A stretch of 64,000 bases of DNA from NCBI RefSeq assembly GCF_014212495.1, contig NZ_JACKZC010000002.1:62001-126000 (forward strand), written 5' to 3'. The position numbers were made by a program, and so were the translations under genes. Under the pieces are notes generated by a model. That model had not been told where the DNA came from and did no database searches. It saw only the letters and a program-made list of their open reading frames with translations. Of the stretch, positions 17,169 through 25,606 are shown piece by piece (position 1 is the first letter of the stretch; each line of letters opens with the position of its first letter). This stretch comes from Pontibacter sp. Tf4 (GTDB lineage Bacteria; Bacteroidota; Bacteroidia; Cytophagales; Hymenobacteraceae).

Positions 17169-18545
17169 TCAGCAGTTGTCGGGTGTGGTTGAGAAAAGGG
17201 AGAAACGATGGCGCAGCTGCCACCAGGCATGTTGTTTGGCCGGTGCCTGCTGCTCCGGGAACTGCTGGTAATACTGCCGCAGGAGTTCGGGTTCGTAGCG
17301 CTGGAAAAACTCTGCATCGAAGTTGGCCGCCGTAAGTTCCTGCATCACATGGTGTATAGTATAGTTTGATCTCAGCCAATGGTGGCAAAGGTCGTGGCGG
17401 TAACGTACACCCAGCAGGTTAATGCCTACCAATTGGCTGTTCCTGAGATTGTAAAACAGGCGGATGGCTTTGGTTTTGCCTGGGTGCTCCCAATACAGGG
17501 AACTATAGTGTTGCTCGTCCCAGTCGCGGGGAACGAAGCCGTAGGTCTGGTACTCGATGTTGAAGAACTTGGCAGAGTTAAACCAGGGGCCACGCTTGTA
17601 AGGAGTGCCACCGCCGCAGAGGATGGCAGCCAGTGCTTCGCCGTGTTGCCGGCCGGTGTACCAAAGTTGCTCCAGCGCTGGCTCTCCGGGAGCGGGTTCC
17701 CGGAACTGGGCGCAGTCGCCGATGGCATAAATGTCCTTACAACTTGTCTGGAATAAATAGTTTACCAAAATGCCTTTATCTGTCTCAATAGCAGTGTTTT
17801 TTGAAAGGGATATGTTTGGCTTTACGCCTGTCGCGATACCTGCAAACTGGCAGGGTAATTCTGCGCCGGTCTTGGTTTTTACAGCACTTACCCGGCCATC
17901 TGTATCTCCCAGAATCTCTGCTAATTCGTCCTGCAGAAGGAGGTTTATACCGCACTGCTGAATGTGCTGGGTTACCAGTTGGGCTTCCTGCTGTGGTAAA
18001 TTGCTGCGCCAGTAAAGCGGCTCCCGCACCAGCATGGTCACTTCTATGCCTTTGCTTTGGAGCATCTCTGCCATCTCAACCCCGATCAATCCGCCGCCAA
18101 CTATAGTTGCCTGCTTTATGCCTATAGTTTGCTGCTGCATCAGTTCCAGGTCCTGCCAGGTTACCAGCGCCTGCACGCCTTTCAATTGCTGGCCGGGCCA
18201 GTTGTAGTAAACCGCCGAGGAGCCGATTGCCAGCACCAGTATATCATAGCTTATTGACTGCCCTTTCTGCAGTTGCAGTTCCTTTTTATCAGTGTCTATT
18301 TTCTCAACATGGTCGTGCAGCAGCGTTATGTTTTGCTCTTTCCAGTACCAGTCGGCGTATGGAATGATATCCTGCTGTCGCAGGTGGCCCATGTACACGT
18401 ACATCAGGGCAGGGCGCGAAAAATGGGTAGCAGACTCGGCAGAGATAACGGTAATGCGGCACTTGGCGCGTGCACGCAGGCGCTGAGCCAGGGTGATGCC
18501 GGCTATCCCGTTCCCGATAACTACTACATGCTGATCTGCCTTCAT
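17169..18545 (-). CDS. NAD(P)/FAD-dependent oxidoreductase of the NirB/rubredoxin-reductase type
   Basis: 458 residues. Two Rossmann motifs: FAD-binding GNGIAG (11-16) and NAD(P)-binding GGGLIGVEMAE in the middle; ATGVKPN and DIYAIGDCAQF are standard. The C-terminal ~120 residues (from about FFNIEYQTYGFVP) are an unrecognised extension, rich in aromatic and basic residues, that could dock on the membrane partner. Cytoplasmic. It directly precedes the polyferredoxin gene; I infer NAD(P)H to quinone/ferredoxin electron transfer, with unknown physiological substrate. Confidence 0.85.
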   Translation of the reverse strand: MKADQHVVVIGNGIAGITLAQRLRARAKCRITVISAESATHFSRPALMYVYMGHLRQQDIIPYADWYWKEQNITLLHDHVEKIDTDKKELQLQKGQSISYDILVLAIGSSAVYYNWPGQQLKGVQALVTWQDLELMQQQTIGIKQATIVGGGLIGVEMAEMLQSKGIEVTMLVREPLYWRSNLPQQEAQLVTQHIQQCGINLLLQDELAEILGDTDGRVSAVKTKTGAELPCQFAGIATGVKPNISLSKNTAIETDKGILVNYLFQTSCKDIYAIGDCAQFREPAPGEPALEQLWYTGRQHGEALAAILCGGGTPYKRGPWFNSAKFFNIEYQTYGFVPRDWDEQHYSSLYWEHPGKTKAIRLFYNLRNSQLVGINLLGVRYRHDLCHHWLRSNYTIHHVMQELTAANFDAEFFQRYEPELLRQYYQQFPEQQAPAKQHAWWQLRHRFSLFSTTPDNC

Positions 18546-18678
18546 GGGGTTAGGTGCTGTTTACTCAAATATAAGCTAAAATGCGCAAAGCAGTGTTAAA
18601 CGCTAAGGTTTACGCAAGCAGCGCAGGGTTTGTATAGCTTATAGTTTATTGGTTGTATAGTTTAAACAGAGAAATAAA

Positions 18679-18706
18679 AAAGACCGGCGCATGGGTCCGG
18701 TCTTTT
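18679..18706 (-). terminator. Rho-independent terminator
   Basis: GACCGG / CCGGTC stem flanked by an A tract on the left, giving a U tract on minus-strand RNA. It lies just after the end of the 74-residue gene read leftwards. Confidence 0.75.
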
Positions 18707-18728
18707 GTTTATAGTTTATTTTTTATGT

Positions 18729-18953
18729 TTAGTGGCTGCCGGCGCTGCTGCCAATATCGGTGCCGCCGTCCTGCACATCGGCACTGCCGCGGCTACCGCT
18801 TTTCTGCGATGGTGCACCACTGGCTTTGCCTTTCATAATTCGATCATTGTTCACGTTCTCCTGCTGGCCGATAGGGTGGATGTTTGGTACTTTATTCCCC
18901 TTGTTCAGGTCTTCGTTCTGAAGTTTGTCGTTTTTTCTATCGTTTGTGTTCAT
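18729..18953 (-). CDS. Small disordered hydrophilic protein
   Basis: 74 residues with almost no hydrophobic core: rich in Asn, Asp, Lys, Gly and Ser, ending in a GSRGSADVQDGGTDIGSSAGSH tail. No domain recognised. It is 12 bases downstream of the Tyr/Arg-rich 217-residue gene on the same strand and ends at a terminator, so both are likely one operon. Composition resembles stress-related disordered proteins, but function is unknown. Confidence 0.6.
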   Translation of the reverse strand: MNTNDRKNDKLQNEDLNKGNKVPNIHPIGQQENVNNDRIMKGKASGAPSQKSGSRGSADVQDGGTDIGSSAGSH

Positions 18954-18965
18954 AACTGGTTTGTT

Positions 18966-19619
18966 TTAACGTTGATAAAACCGCTCATAATCGTCCCGGT
19001 AATCTCTGTCCGGGTCGTGGCGGGTAATTTGGTTGCCAGGCTCGGGGTGGCGGCTGGTATAGTTACCATGGTAGCTTCGGCGGTGGCCGGTCAGCGGATC
19101 ATAGTAACGTAACTCATTAAAATCAGCATTGTAATTGCCATCGTAGCCTGCGCTCAGCGAGCCAGCCATGTTGCCATAGTTCTGGTTATCGCTATAGTTG
19201 TTATAAGGGTCGCGGCCATAGTTATCCTCAAAGTTTCCGCTGATGTGGGTAGAGCGGTAAAGGCTCACCGGTTGCTGGGTTTCCTCGTCCATCCAGTAGC
19301 CGCGTGGGTGAGGCCGTTGGTTGCGGTTCTGCATGCGGTTACGGTCCCAGTCGTTTTCGCGGTAGTTGTTACGGTTGTCGTTATAGTTTGCGTACTGACC
19401 GGTGTCGCGGTTTTCCTGCCTCCTGTCGTAGTTTCCGGCATTATCATAGCGCTCTCCGCGGCGGTCAAATCCGTTGTAGGTGGTTTCGTTATGTTGCGGG
19501 CTGGTGTTATCAAAACGGTAGGCCCCTCTGTATACATCCTCGTCAACCGGGCGCTGGTCGCCGCGGAAATGGTTGCGGTAATCGGTGTAACCCTTATTAT
19601 ACCAATCGTTTCCTTCCAT
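18966..19619 (-). CDS. Tyr/Arg/Asn-rich disordered protein 1
   Basis: 217 residues, dominated by Asn, Tyr, Arg, Asp and Gly, with no predicted hydrophobic segment and no cysteine. The N-terminus MEGNDWYNKGYTDYRNHFRGD is followed by repeats of the NYD/YDN/NYR type; the middle contains PRGYWMDEETQQPVSLY. No database family comes to mind. It is transcribed divergently from the next Tyr/Arg-rich gene at 19765, with which it shares composition but little ordered sequence. A plus-strand frame overlaps most of it antisense; I take the minus frame because its composition matches its neighbours. Confidence 0.65.
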   Translation of the reverse strand: MEGNDWYNKGYTDYRNHFRGDQRPVDEDVYRGAYRFDNTSPQHNETTYNGFDRRGERYDNAGNYDRRQENRDTGQYANYNDNRNNYRENDWDRNRMQNRNQRPHPRGYWMDEETQQPVSLYRSTHISGNFEDNYGRDPYNNYSDNQNYGNMAGSLSAGYDGNYNADFNELRYYDPLTGHRRSYHGNYTSRHPEPGNQITRHDPDRDYRDDYERFYQR

Positions 19620-19764
19620 AGCTTTATCAATTTGATTGTTAATACCTTTTATAACGGCTTAAACCGGCTATGGTTAAGGTAATTGCAAAATCGGGATGTG
19701 GTCGCAAACTAATCCAATCCGGTAAAGCTGCCGTACAACAAAACGAACAATTTAACCTACAGCT

Positions 19765-20463
19765 ATGAGAAACAGACAAGAAAACGACTTCCGAAACAAC
19801 CAGACAGATACCAACGCGCGCTGGCTGCACCGCCACCATCACGGCGAAAACTCAGACCGCGGCAACTATACCGTAGATTCTCATTTTAACAGCGGGCGCG
19901 GCGAATACGATGTAGATTACATGGACAGTGCATCGTTCAATTCGAACGACGACCAGGGGTACCATTACCCGCAGGGGCGCTTCCAGGCAGGTGGTGCGCA
20001 GTACATGGGCGAGGACTTTGCCGGCCGTGGCCAGAGTACCGATGATAATATATATGGCATGACCTACACGCCGCAGAACCGGTACAACTCCGGCCGCCAC
20101 TACGATGCCCGCGCCGACTACAGCAACCGCGACTACAGCGACTACCGCGAACAGCACACCCCACGCAGCCGCTATGGACTGGCTGATGAGCGCTTCGGAC
20201 ATGAAGTAAGCCGTGGCAACCGTGACGACTATAGCGGCCATTCATCAATGGGAGATATAGAATCCTACAGACGCTATGAACAGTTTGACCCGCGCTATGA
20301 CAACGATTACAGTGGTGGCTTTGCCGGCCGCAACTATACTGATGGCGCAGATCACTTTGGCGAAGGCCGTTACTATAGCAACTTAGACCGCTGGCGTGGC
20401 GAACAGAACCAGCAGCAGAATTACGGCCGTGGCCGGGGACGCCGTAGCGACCGTGACAGATAA
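19765..20463 (+). CDS. Tyr/Arg/Asn-rich disordered protein 2
   Basis: 232 residues, low complexity, rich in Tyr, Arg, Asp, Gly and Asn. It opens MRNRQENDFRNNQTDTNARWLHRHHHGEN and ends in a basic tail (NYGRGRGRRSDRDR) that resembles RGG-type RNA-binding tails. No hydrophobic core, signal peptide or cysteine. Start supported by a short context (GCTATGAGA) shared with the next gene. Two more genes of this composition flank it, suggesting a local family that grew by duplication and drift. Function unknown; behaviour as an RNA- or DNA-associated condensate former is only inference. Confidence 0.65.
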   Translation: MRNRQENDFRNNQTDTNARWLHRHHHGENSDRGNYTVDSHFNSGRGEYDVDYMDSASFNSNDDQGYHYPQGRFQAGGAQYMGEDFAGRGQSTDDNIYGMTYTPQNRYNSGRHYDARADYSNRDYSDYREQHTPRSRYGLADERFGHEVSRGNRDDYSGHSSMGDIESYRRYEQFDPRYDNDYSGGFAGRNYTDGADHFGEGRYYSNLDRWRGEQNQQQNYGRGRGRRSDRDR

Positions 20464-20528
20464 TCCAAACAACTATAAGGCGCAGGTGCAGCAAATGTGC
20501 CTGTGCCGCTTATTTTAAGATGATAGCT

Positions 20529-21089
20529 ATGAGACAGAGAGAAGAAATGAACTATAGAGATAATGACCGCCACTATAGCCGTGGCAACAACTATAACCAA
20601 TACAACGAGCCCTACAGAAGAAGCGAACACGAGCCCGGAGACCGGTACAGAGCGCCGCAGGACCGTGACGACTGGCAACAGGGCAGGCACCGCCAGGAAG
20701 GAAACTACCATGCCACGCAGGACGATTACTATAACGCCATGTATGACATTGCCAACTACTCCGGGCAGCCGCGCCACCAGGACTATGGCCTGTACCATGG
20801 CACCGACGATGAACTGGAAAGCATTAAGCCGATGCCATTGCAGGAAGGCCCATATTACGGACGCCAGCGCTACAACTATAGTTTAGGCTACAACCCGAAC
20901 TATGACAACCCTGAGGAAGGCGACATGTACCGTAACTTTGACAGCCGCGGCAACCACGGCTACCGACACGATGCCTCGTATGGCAGCGTAGACGAGTTCC
21001 GTGATTTTGGCGACGACCACTATGGTAGCTCCGATTATACCAACCGCGGCGACTACGATGACAGGCCGGACAGATTTAACAGGTATTAA
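20529..21089 (+). CDS. Tyr/Arg-rich disordered protein 3
   Basis: 186 residues from ATG 20529 (three more from 20520). The later start is preferred because GCTATGAGA also begins the gene at 19765. From the 20520 start, 26 of 189 residues are Tyr and 23 are Arg; Asp, Asn and Gly make up most of the rest. Aromatic and arginine residues are spaced regularly (NYNQYNEPYRR, RYNYSLGYNPNYDN). No Cys, no membrane segment. It follows the previous gene by 65 bases on the same strand and is followed by a terminator, so both should share a transcript. Confidence 0.65.
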   Translation: MRQREEMNYRDNDRHYSRGNNYNQYNEPYRRSEHEPGDRYRAPQDRDDWQQGRHRQEGNYHATQDDYYNAMYDIANYSGQPRHQDYGLYHGTDDELESIKPMPLQEGPYYGRQRYNYSLGYNPNYDNPEEGDMYRNFDSRGNHGYRHDASYGSVDEFRDFGDDHYGSSDYTNRGDYDDRPDRFNRY

Positions 21090-21151
21090 GTTACCAAACT
21101 GCAACCTTGCCGTATAAAGGAAGGTACATTAGTATAGAATTTCCATCTGAG

Positions 21152-21183
21152 AAAAGGCCGCGGCAACTGTCGCGGCTTTTTTA
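21152..21183 (+). terminator. Rho-independent terminator
   Basis: Stem GCCGCG / CGCGGC with an 8-base loop, followed by seven T. Ends the plus-strand Tyr/Arg-rich gene pair. Confidence 0.85.
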
Positions 21184-21194
21184 TTTTCCAGCTA

Positions 21195-21225
21195 TTGTGT
21201 GGACTGGCAACTATATTTATATTTG
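21195..21225 (+). promoter_or_regulatory. Bacteroidota-type promoter for the SRPBCC gene
   Basis: TTG at 21195-21197 and TATATTTG at 21218-21225, 20 bases apart. This is an exact match to the TAnnTTTG -7 element with normal spacing, 27 bases before the ATG at 21252. Confidence 0.7.
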
Positions 21226-21251
21226 ACTATACACCCTAACACCTTACCTAC

Positions 21252-21827
21252 ATGAAATTGTTAAAAAAGATCGGACTGACCTTGCTCGGTCTGGTAATAC
21301 TGCTGGCAGTTGGCTCGCTGTTCATTTCCTCTAAACTAAGAGTAGAGCGCTCTATTGAAGTGGCTGCCCCGGCCGGAACTGCCTTTGAGCAGGTAAACAC
21401 GCTGCGCAACTGGGAACGATGGTCGCCGTGGCATGGCATAGACCCGCACATGCTGCTAACTTACAGCGGCCCGGACGGCGGTGCGGGCGCCAGCTACAAT
21501 TGGTTCAGCAAACACCCCGATGTGGGCGACGGCGAATTCAAGATCGTTAAAACAGAACCTTATAAGCTGATTGATGCCGAGATGAAGTTTGGCCCGAGCA
21601 ACACGGCCACTACTACCTATACGTTTGATGAAACTGCAGGCGGCACGCGTATTACCTGGGCCATGGAGTCGGAGCTGGGCATGAACCCGGTTAACAAGTA
21701 CTTTGGGCTGCTGTTTCTGGATAAGTACGTAGGCGCTGATTTTGAGCGTGGCCTGAACAACATCAAACAGATCGTGGAAGCGCAACCGGCAGCACAGCAA
21801 AATGATCACGCCGGCCACGGCCATTAA
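21252..21827 (+). CDS. Membrane-anchored SRPBCC (START-like) domain protein
   Basis: 191 residues. One N-terminal membrane helix (about 8-26, LTLLGLVILLAVGSLFISS) and then a polyketide-cyclase/START-like fold beginning LRVERSIEVAAPAGTAFEQVNTLRNWERWSPW, a common signature of the SRPBCC superfamily. The last residues are His-rich (QQNDHAGHGH). These domains bind hydrophobic ligands in a deep pocket; the ligand is unknown. It has its own promoter. Confidence 0.85.
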   Translation: MKLLKKIGLTLLGLVILLAVGSLFISSKLRVERSIEVAAPAGTAFEQVNTLRNWERWSPWHGIDPHMLLTYSGPDGGAGASYNWFSKHPDVGDGEFKIVKTEPYKLIDAEMKFGPSNTATTTYTFDETAGGTRITWAMESELGMNPVNKYFGLLFLDKYVGADFERGLNNIKQIVEAQPAAQQNDHAGHGH

Positions 21828-21835
21828 CTATAGTT

Positions 21836-22040
21836 TGCCCTTGGTACCGTGAAAATGTATTCAAGCCCTCGCTCGCGACCCTTGAGTGTGAATTACAAGC
21901 GGACTCTGGCCGTGTGATCCATAGTTTATCAGGACCTGATTATTCTGAAGTATAACTATAGTTTAGTTGACATGGCGGGGCGACACATTTAGCGCACACT
22001 CGCGGAACCTGACTGAGGGCAAGGAGCCCTGTCGTTCGCA
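21836..22040. other. Intergenic segment with hairpins, no gene
   Basis: About 200 bases with no credible ORF and a GC-rich, non-random look. GAGTGTG near 21884 can pair with CACACTC near 21995, and AGGGC (22016-22020) pairs with GCCCT (22026-22030). It may be a single copy of another dispersed intergenic element, but no second copy is in the window. Confidence 0.35.
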
Positions 22041-22045
22041 AACAA

Positions 22046-22072
22046 AAAAGCCAGGCGATGAACCTGGCTTTT
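22046..22072. terminator. Bidirectional terminator after dapA
   Basis: Perfect 10-bp stem AAAAGCCAGG / CCTGGCTTTT with a 7-base loop. It lies between the convergent SRPBCC and dapA genes. Confidence 0.85.
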
Positions 22073-22093
22073 CTTTTATAGTTTAACTATAGG

Positions 22094-22963
22094 TTAGATC
22101 AGTTTGTACAGTCTGTCGCGTAGGCCTGCTGTGGCTTCAACCAGCGGCAAACGTACGGCAGCCTCACACACCCCGAAACGCTCGAGCAGGGCTTTTACGC
22201 CAACCGGGTTGCCTTCTTCGTACATCAGCGGGTTAATGTCAACAAAATCGTAAAGCAGTTGTGTGGCTTTTGCGGCTTCACCGTTCAGGCTGTGGCGTAT
22301 CATGTTGCTGAATTTCTCCGGGAAAGCATTGGCCAGTACCGAAATAACACCAACGGCTCCTATCGAGATCATAGGTATTGTCAGCAGGTCGTCGCCGGAG
22401 ATCAGCAGGAAGTCGGCTGGTTTGTGTTTGGCGATGGCCATGCACTGCTCCAGGTTGCCCGATGCTTCTTTAATAGCGAGAATGTTAGGATGAGCAGCCA
22501 GCTTTAAAGTAGTTTCGGCGGTAACGTTGCTGCCTGTGCGGCCGGGCACGTTATACAGAATAACCGGCACCGGCGAGGCATCGGCAATAGCCACGTAATG
22601 CTGGTAAATACCCTGCTGCGACGGCTTGTTATAGTATGGGCTCACCGACAGGATAGCATCAATACCATTCAGGTCTGTTGTGGCAAAGCTGTTAAGCAAT
22701 TCCTGCGTATTGTTGCCACCAAGGCCATATACAAGCGGTACGCGCCCGTTTACGTGTTGTTTTATAGTTTGCAGCAGCTGTTTCTTTTCTTCGGCGGTAG
22801 TGGTCACCGACTCGGCAGTGGTACCATTAATTACCAGGTAATCTACGCCGCCATCCAGCACAAAGTCCAGCAGCTTGGCAAGGCCGTTATAGTCTACAGC
22901 CAGGTCTTTTGTAAAAGGCGTTACCAACGCTACGCCCGTTCCTTTTAATCTTTCCTGAATCAT
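22094..22963 (-). CDS. dapA: 4-Hydroxy-tetrahydrodipicolinate synthase
   Basis: 289 residues, normal for DapA. Schiff-base lysine K165 in ILAIKEASGN, catalytic tyrosine Y137 in YNVPGRTG and the pyruvate-binding GTTAES (47-52) are all present. The enzyme condenses pyruvate with aspartate semialdehyde, the first committed step to lysine and diaminopimelate. Monocistronic, with a strong terminator. Confidence 0.96.
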   Translation of the reverse strand: MIQERLKGTGVALVTPFTKDLAVDYNGLAKLLDFVLDGGVDYLVINGTTAESVTTTAEEKKQLLQTIKQHVNGRVPLVYGLGGNNTQELLNSFATTDLNGIDAILSVSPYYNKPSQQGIYQHYVAIADASPVPVILYNVPGRTGSNVTAETTLKLAAHPNILAIKEASGNLEQCMAIAKHKPADFLLISGDDLLTIPMISIGAVGVISVLANAFPEKFSNMIRHSLNGEAAKATQLLYDFVDINPLMYEEGNPVGVKALLERFGVCEAAVRLPLVEATAGLRDRLYKLI

Positions 22964-23066
22964 CTATTTAAAGTAAGAACTACGAAGTTCTGATTATGTA
23001 TTGGTTTGTGCAACGTTTGGACTAAAAAGCGTATTAATTCTTTCAGTTTGTGTCAGAGAGTTCTTG

Positions 23067-23573
23067 TTATATCATATGTAAATAACAAAAAGCTATTATG
23101 AAAACGAAAGCAAATAAATATTCAATATAATGTGCTTTTCTTTCTCCAAAACTATCCATCCTCCTTCCTTTTCCGGGCACAACCAGAGGCTTTCCTATGA
23201 ATAGAATAGCTATAATTTGTAATACCTGAAATAATAATAAAATAAGTACCGTATTTCTTAAGCCAACAAATAATTGAGAGCTTATAAGTTCGAAATATTG
23301 TGACTCAATTATAATAAAGTATAATAGTAAATGTAGGAGGGAGATACCCATCCATATTAAATACACCTTAAAATTTCTTAATGATCTATAGTTGAAGTAA
23401 TATAAAAAGAATTGGGTAGAAGCAGTATAAATAAAGATAGTAGCGGCCTTCTCTTTAAGATTATTTACTAAAAGAAATATTATTGCTATTACTAACGAAA
23501 AAATAAAATAAATTATCAAAGAGGCTTTATCCCAGGTTTTTAGTTTCTGAATAGTAAGAATCTTATCCCACAT
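23067..23573 (-). CDS. AT-rich multi-pass membrane protein of unknown function
   Basis: 168 residues with about four or five membrane helices (starting near LIIYFIFSLVIAIIFLLV) and a short basic loop PGKGRRMDSFGERK. No family recognised. Its base composition differs sharply from its neighbours: around 23221-23280 only about a quarter of bases are G or C. First of three AT-rich genes in a row, which suggests acquired or weakly selected DNA. Confidence 0.6.
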   Translation of the reverse strand: MWDKILTIQKLKTWDKASLIIYFIFSLVIAIIFLLVNNLKEKAATIFIYTASTQFFLYYFNYRSLRNFKVYLIWMGISLLHLLLYFIIIESQYFELISSQLFVGLRNTVLILLLFQVLQIIAILFIGKPLVVPGKGRRMDSFGERKAHYIEYLFAFVFIIAFCYLHMI

Positions 23574-23652
23574 GGAATTTAATTAAATTGTATCTCACGA
23601 GTTGGTGTATGCTACGTACAAGGGCAATAATATTTGATTGATTAAATTGGTA

Positions 23653-24261
23653 TTAGTTATTTAAAGCACCAACTAAAACTTCAATCACATTTATAGCTTT
23701 CTGCCTGTCAGAATTTTCTCCTGCACATTCCTCATAAAATGTTGGAGCATAAAATTCAGCTATTTTGATTCCGTTTTTACTTATGAAATAGAAGGTGTTT
23801 TCATCCCCATCCTCAATCATGCAATTATTTGCCGATTCCCCTTTATTGCTTTTGATATTCCATAGTTGCTGCGCGTTTAATTGCTGCCAATAGTTTTGCA
23901 GTTCTGCCTGCTTTAAATTTTGCGCCAATAAATAGCGGTTTGCATTTGGAACAGTTTTCTGGAATTTAGTTTCTTCTTCTAAGTACAGGTTCTTAAGATC
24001 GCCCGGTATTGGTCTGCCTTGTAGCCTTTTATAAGGGCTTGTATAGGTAAAAAGATATACATTCTGCTTCTGCTTGGCTATAATAATATAGTTTGGCGCA
24101 TTGTACCAACTTGACCAGTTATGATAGATTAATGTGCTGTCATAGTTTGCCTGGAAGAATTTGTGCAAAGGCGTAATCTTATCCTGTTGCTGAGCTTGTA
24201 ATTGTTTCGGGAAATAGATAAACAGCGTTATCAGGGAAACTACAGCTATAGTTCTATACAT
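23653..24261 (-). CDS. AT-rich secreted protein of unknown function
   Basis: 202 residues with a signal peptide (about 1-23, TLFIYFPKQLQA-QQ). The mature part is mixed alpha/beta, rich in Tyr, Asn and Gln, with two cysteines near the C-terminus (CMIEDGDENTFYF, EECAGENSD). No family recognised. Lies between two AT-rich membrane-protein genes, same strand, gaps of 79 and 100 bases. Confidence 0.6.
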   Translation of the reverse strand: MYRTIAVVSLITLFIYFPKQLQAQQQDKITPLHKFFQANYDSTLIYHNWSSWYNAPNYIIIAKQKQNVYLFTYTSPYKRLQGRPIPGDLKNLYLEEETKFQKTVPNANRYLLAQNLKQAELQNYWQQLNAQQLWNIKSNKGESANNCMIEDGDENTFYFISKNGIKIAEFYAPTFYEECAGENSDRQKAINVIEVLVGALNN

Positions 24262-24361
24262 TACAAAATATTTTGAAGCGCTCCGAAAATGTACTCATTA
24301 ATCATTACCCGTTAAGCCATTGTTGACATTTATACCAACAGCTATATTTTGCCTTAAACTT

Positions 24362-24757
24362 TCAATTACTGCCAATCCAAATGGCATACCCGATGCATGA
24401 TATGAATGAAGCTATAATATAGATTATTGCAAAAAGGTAAAGTGTGTTTTTTCTTGTAATACCCAATGAGTTTATCTTACTGTACACTATATCATAACCT
24501 ATGAACCTAAAGTACCTAAAGTAGAATAGACCAATCAGGAGTAACATCATGCCTGATACGGTGTAATATCGCATATCATACAGCTCGTTGTTTTTAAAAG
24601 TTAAGCTGTTCTCCTGAATAAGGAATAATACAAAAAGCGAATTGCACATAAAAACAAGCGCCATTAAAATCAGACCACTTGCTTTAAACATGTTAGGTTC
24701 TTTCTTCCTGTAAAAATTGCAACATGCAAAATAGAGCGTATCGAGAAATAGAATCAT
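24362..24757 (-). CDS. AT-rich four-helix membrane protein of unknown function
   Basis: 131 residues with about four membrane helices (near 24-46, 65-82, 105-125 and the N-terminus). A start at Met22 (MFKASGLILMALVF) is an alternative and would drop a Cys-containing N-terminus. No family recognised. Last of the AT-rich trio on the minus strand. Confidence 0.55.
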   Translation of the reverse strand: MILFLDTLYFACCNFYRKKEPNMFKASGLILMALVFMCNSLFVLFLIQENSLTFKNNELYDMRYYTVSGMMLLLIGLFYFRYFRFIGYDIVYSKINSLGITRKNTLYLFAIIYIIASFISCIGYAIWIGSN

Positions 24758-24871
24758 TTTTAAGAGAGTTTTTTAGCTATGTTTGGTGTTTTCACCAATA
24801 ACTATATTAGCCGACTCAGCACATGCTAGTTAAAATACGCAGCGAGGGCGTCTATCCATTTTCATTACTCA

Positions 24872-25606
24872 TTACATTATATTATTCTCTTCCACCCACT
24901 TCAGGAACTGGTCTTTGTACACTTCACCGATCGGGATTTCTTTCTGGCCGATGCGGATGCGGCTTTTCTCGATGCTGTCGATCTTTTGCAGGGCAACTAT
25001 AAAGGAGCGGTGCACACGCAGGAACTTCGACTCCGGCAGTTTCTCCATCATCTTGTTCATCGATAGCAGCGTGATGATCTTCTGGTCTTTGGTCTGGATG
25101 ATCACGTAATCCTTCAGGCCTTCTATCCAGAGAATGTCCTTGAAATCAACGCGTATAGTTTTATAGTCGGCCTTCACGAACATGAACTCCTGCTCGGGTG
25201 CGGCTGCATGGTTAACTATAGTTTGCTCTGCCTGTTTCGGGTGACGTTGCTGCAGGCGCTCCTGCGCTTTGGTAACGGCCTTCAGGAAACGGTCGAAGGG
25301 GATAGGTTTGAGCAGGTAGTCTACAGCATCGTGGTTAAACCCTTCCATGGCATACTCGGGGTAGGCGGTGGTAAAAATTACCAGGGGCTGGTTTTTAAGG
25401 ATGTTTAGGAACTGGATACCGGTCAGCTCGGGCATCTCAATGTCCAGAAACATGAGGTCTACCTGTTCTTCCTGCAGCACTTGCATGGCCTCGGTGGCGC
25501 TGGAGCAGGTTTTTACCAGTTGTAAATAAGGCAGCTTGCTGATGTAGCTTTCCAGGATGTCTAACGCGAGCGGTTCGTCGTCAACGGCGATGCAGCGGAT
25601 GTTCAT
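24872..25606 (-). CDS. LytTR-family response regulator
   Basis: 244 residues. Receiver domain with acidic pair D9/D10, phospho-acceptor D55 in LMFLDIEMPELTG and the K in YLLKPIPFDRFLKA. The LytTR DNA-binding domain occupies about 140-240 (VKADYKTIRVDFKDILWIEGLKDYVIIQT and FLRVHRSFIVAL). The four-base overlap with the histidine kinase gene shows a coupled two-component pair. Targets unknown. Confidence 0.94.
   Translation of the reverse strand: MNIRCIAVDDEPLALDILESYISKLPYLQLVKTCSSATEAMQVLQEEQVDLMFLDIEMPELTGIQFLNILKNQPLVIFTTAYPEYAMEGFNHDAVDYLLKPIPFDRFLKAVTKAQERLQQRHPKQAEQTIVNHAAAPEQEFMFVKADYKTIRVDFKDILWIEGLKDYVIIQTKDQKIITLLSMNKMMEKLPESKFLRVHRSFIVALQKIDSIEKSRIRIGQKEIPIGEVYKDQFLKWVEENNIM

Noticed and set aside
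18966-19619. Plus-strand frames antisense to disordered protein 1
   Set aside because: Their Val/Ala/Cys-rich translation is the complement of Asn/Tyr/Arg codons, and the minus frame matches the composition of the neighbouring genes.
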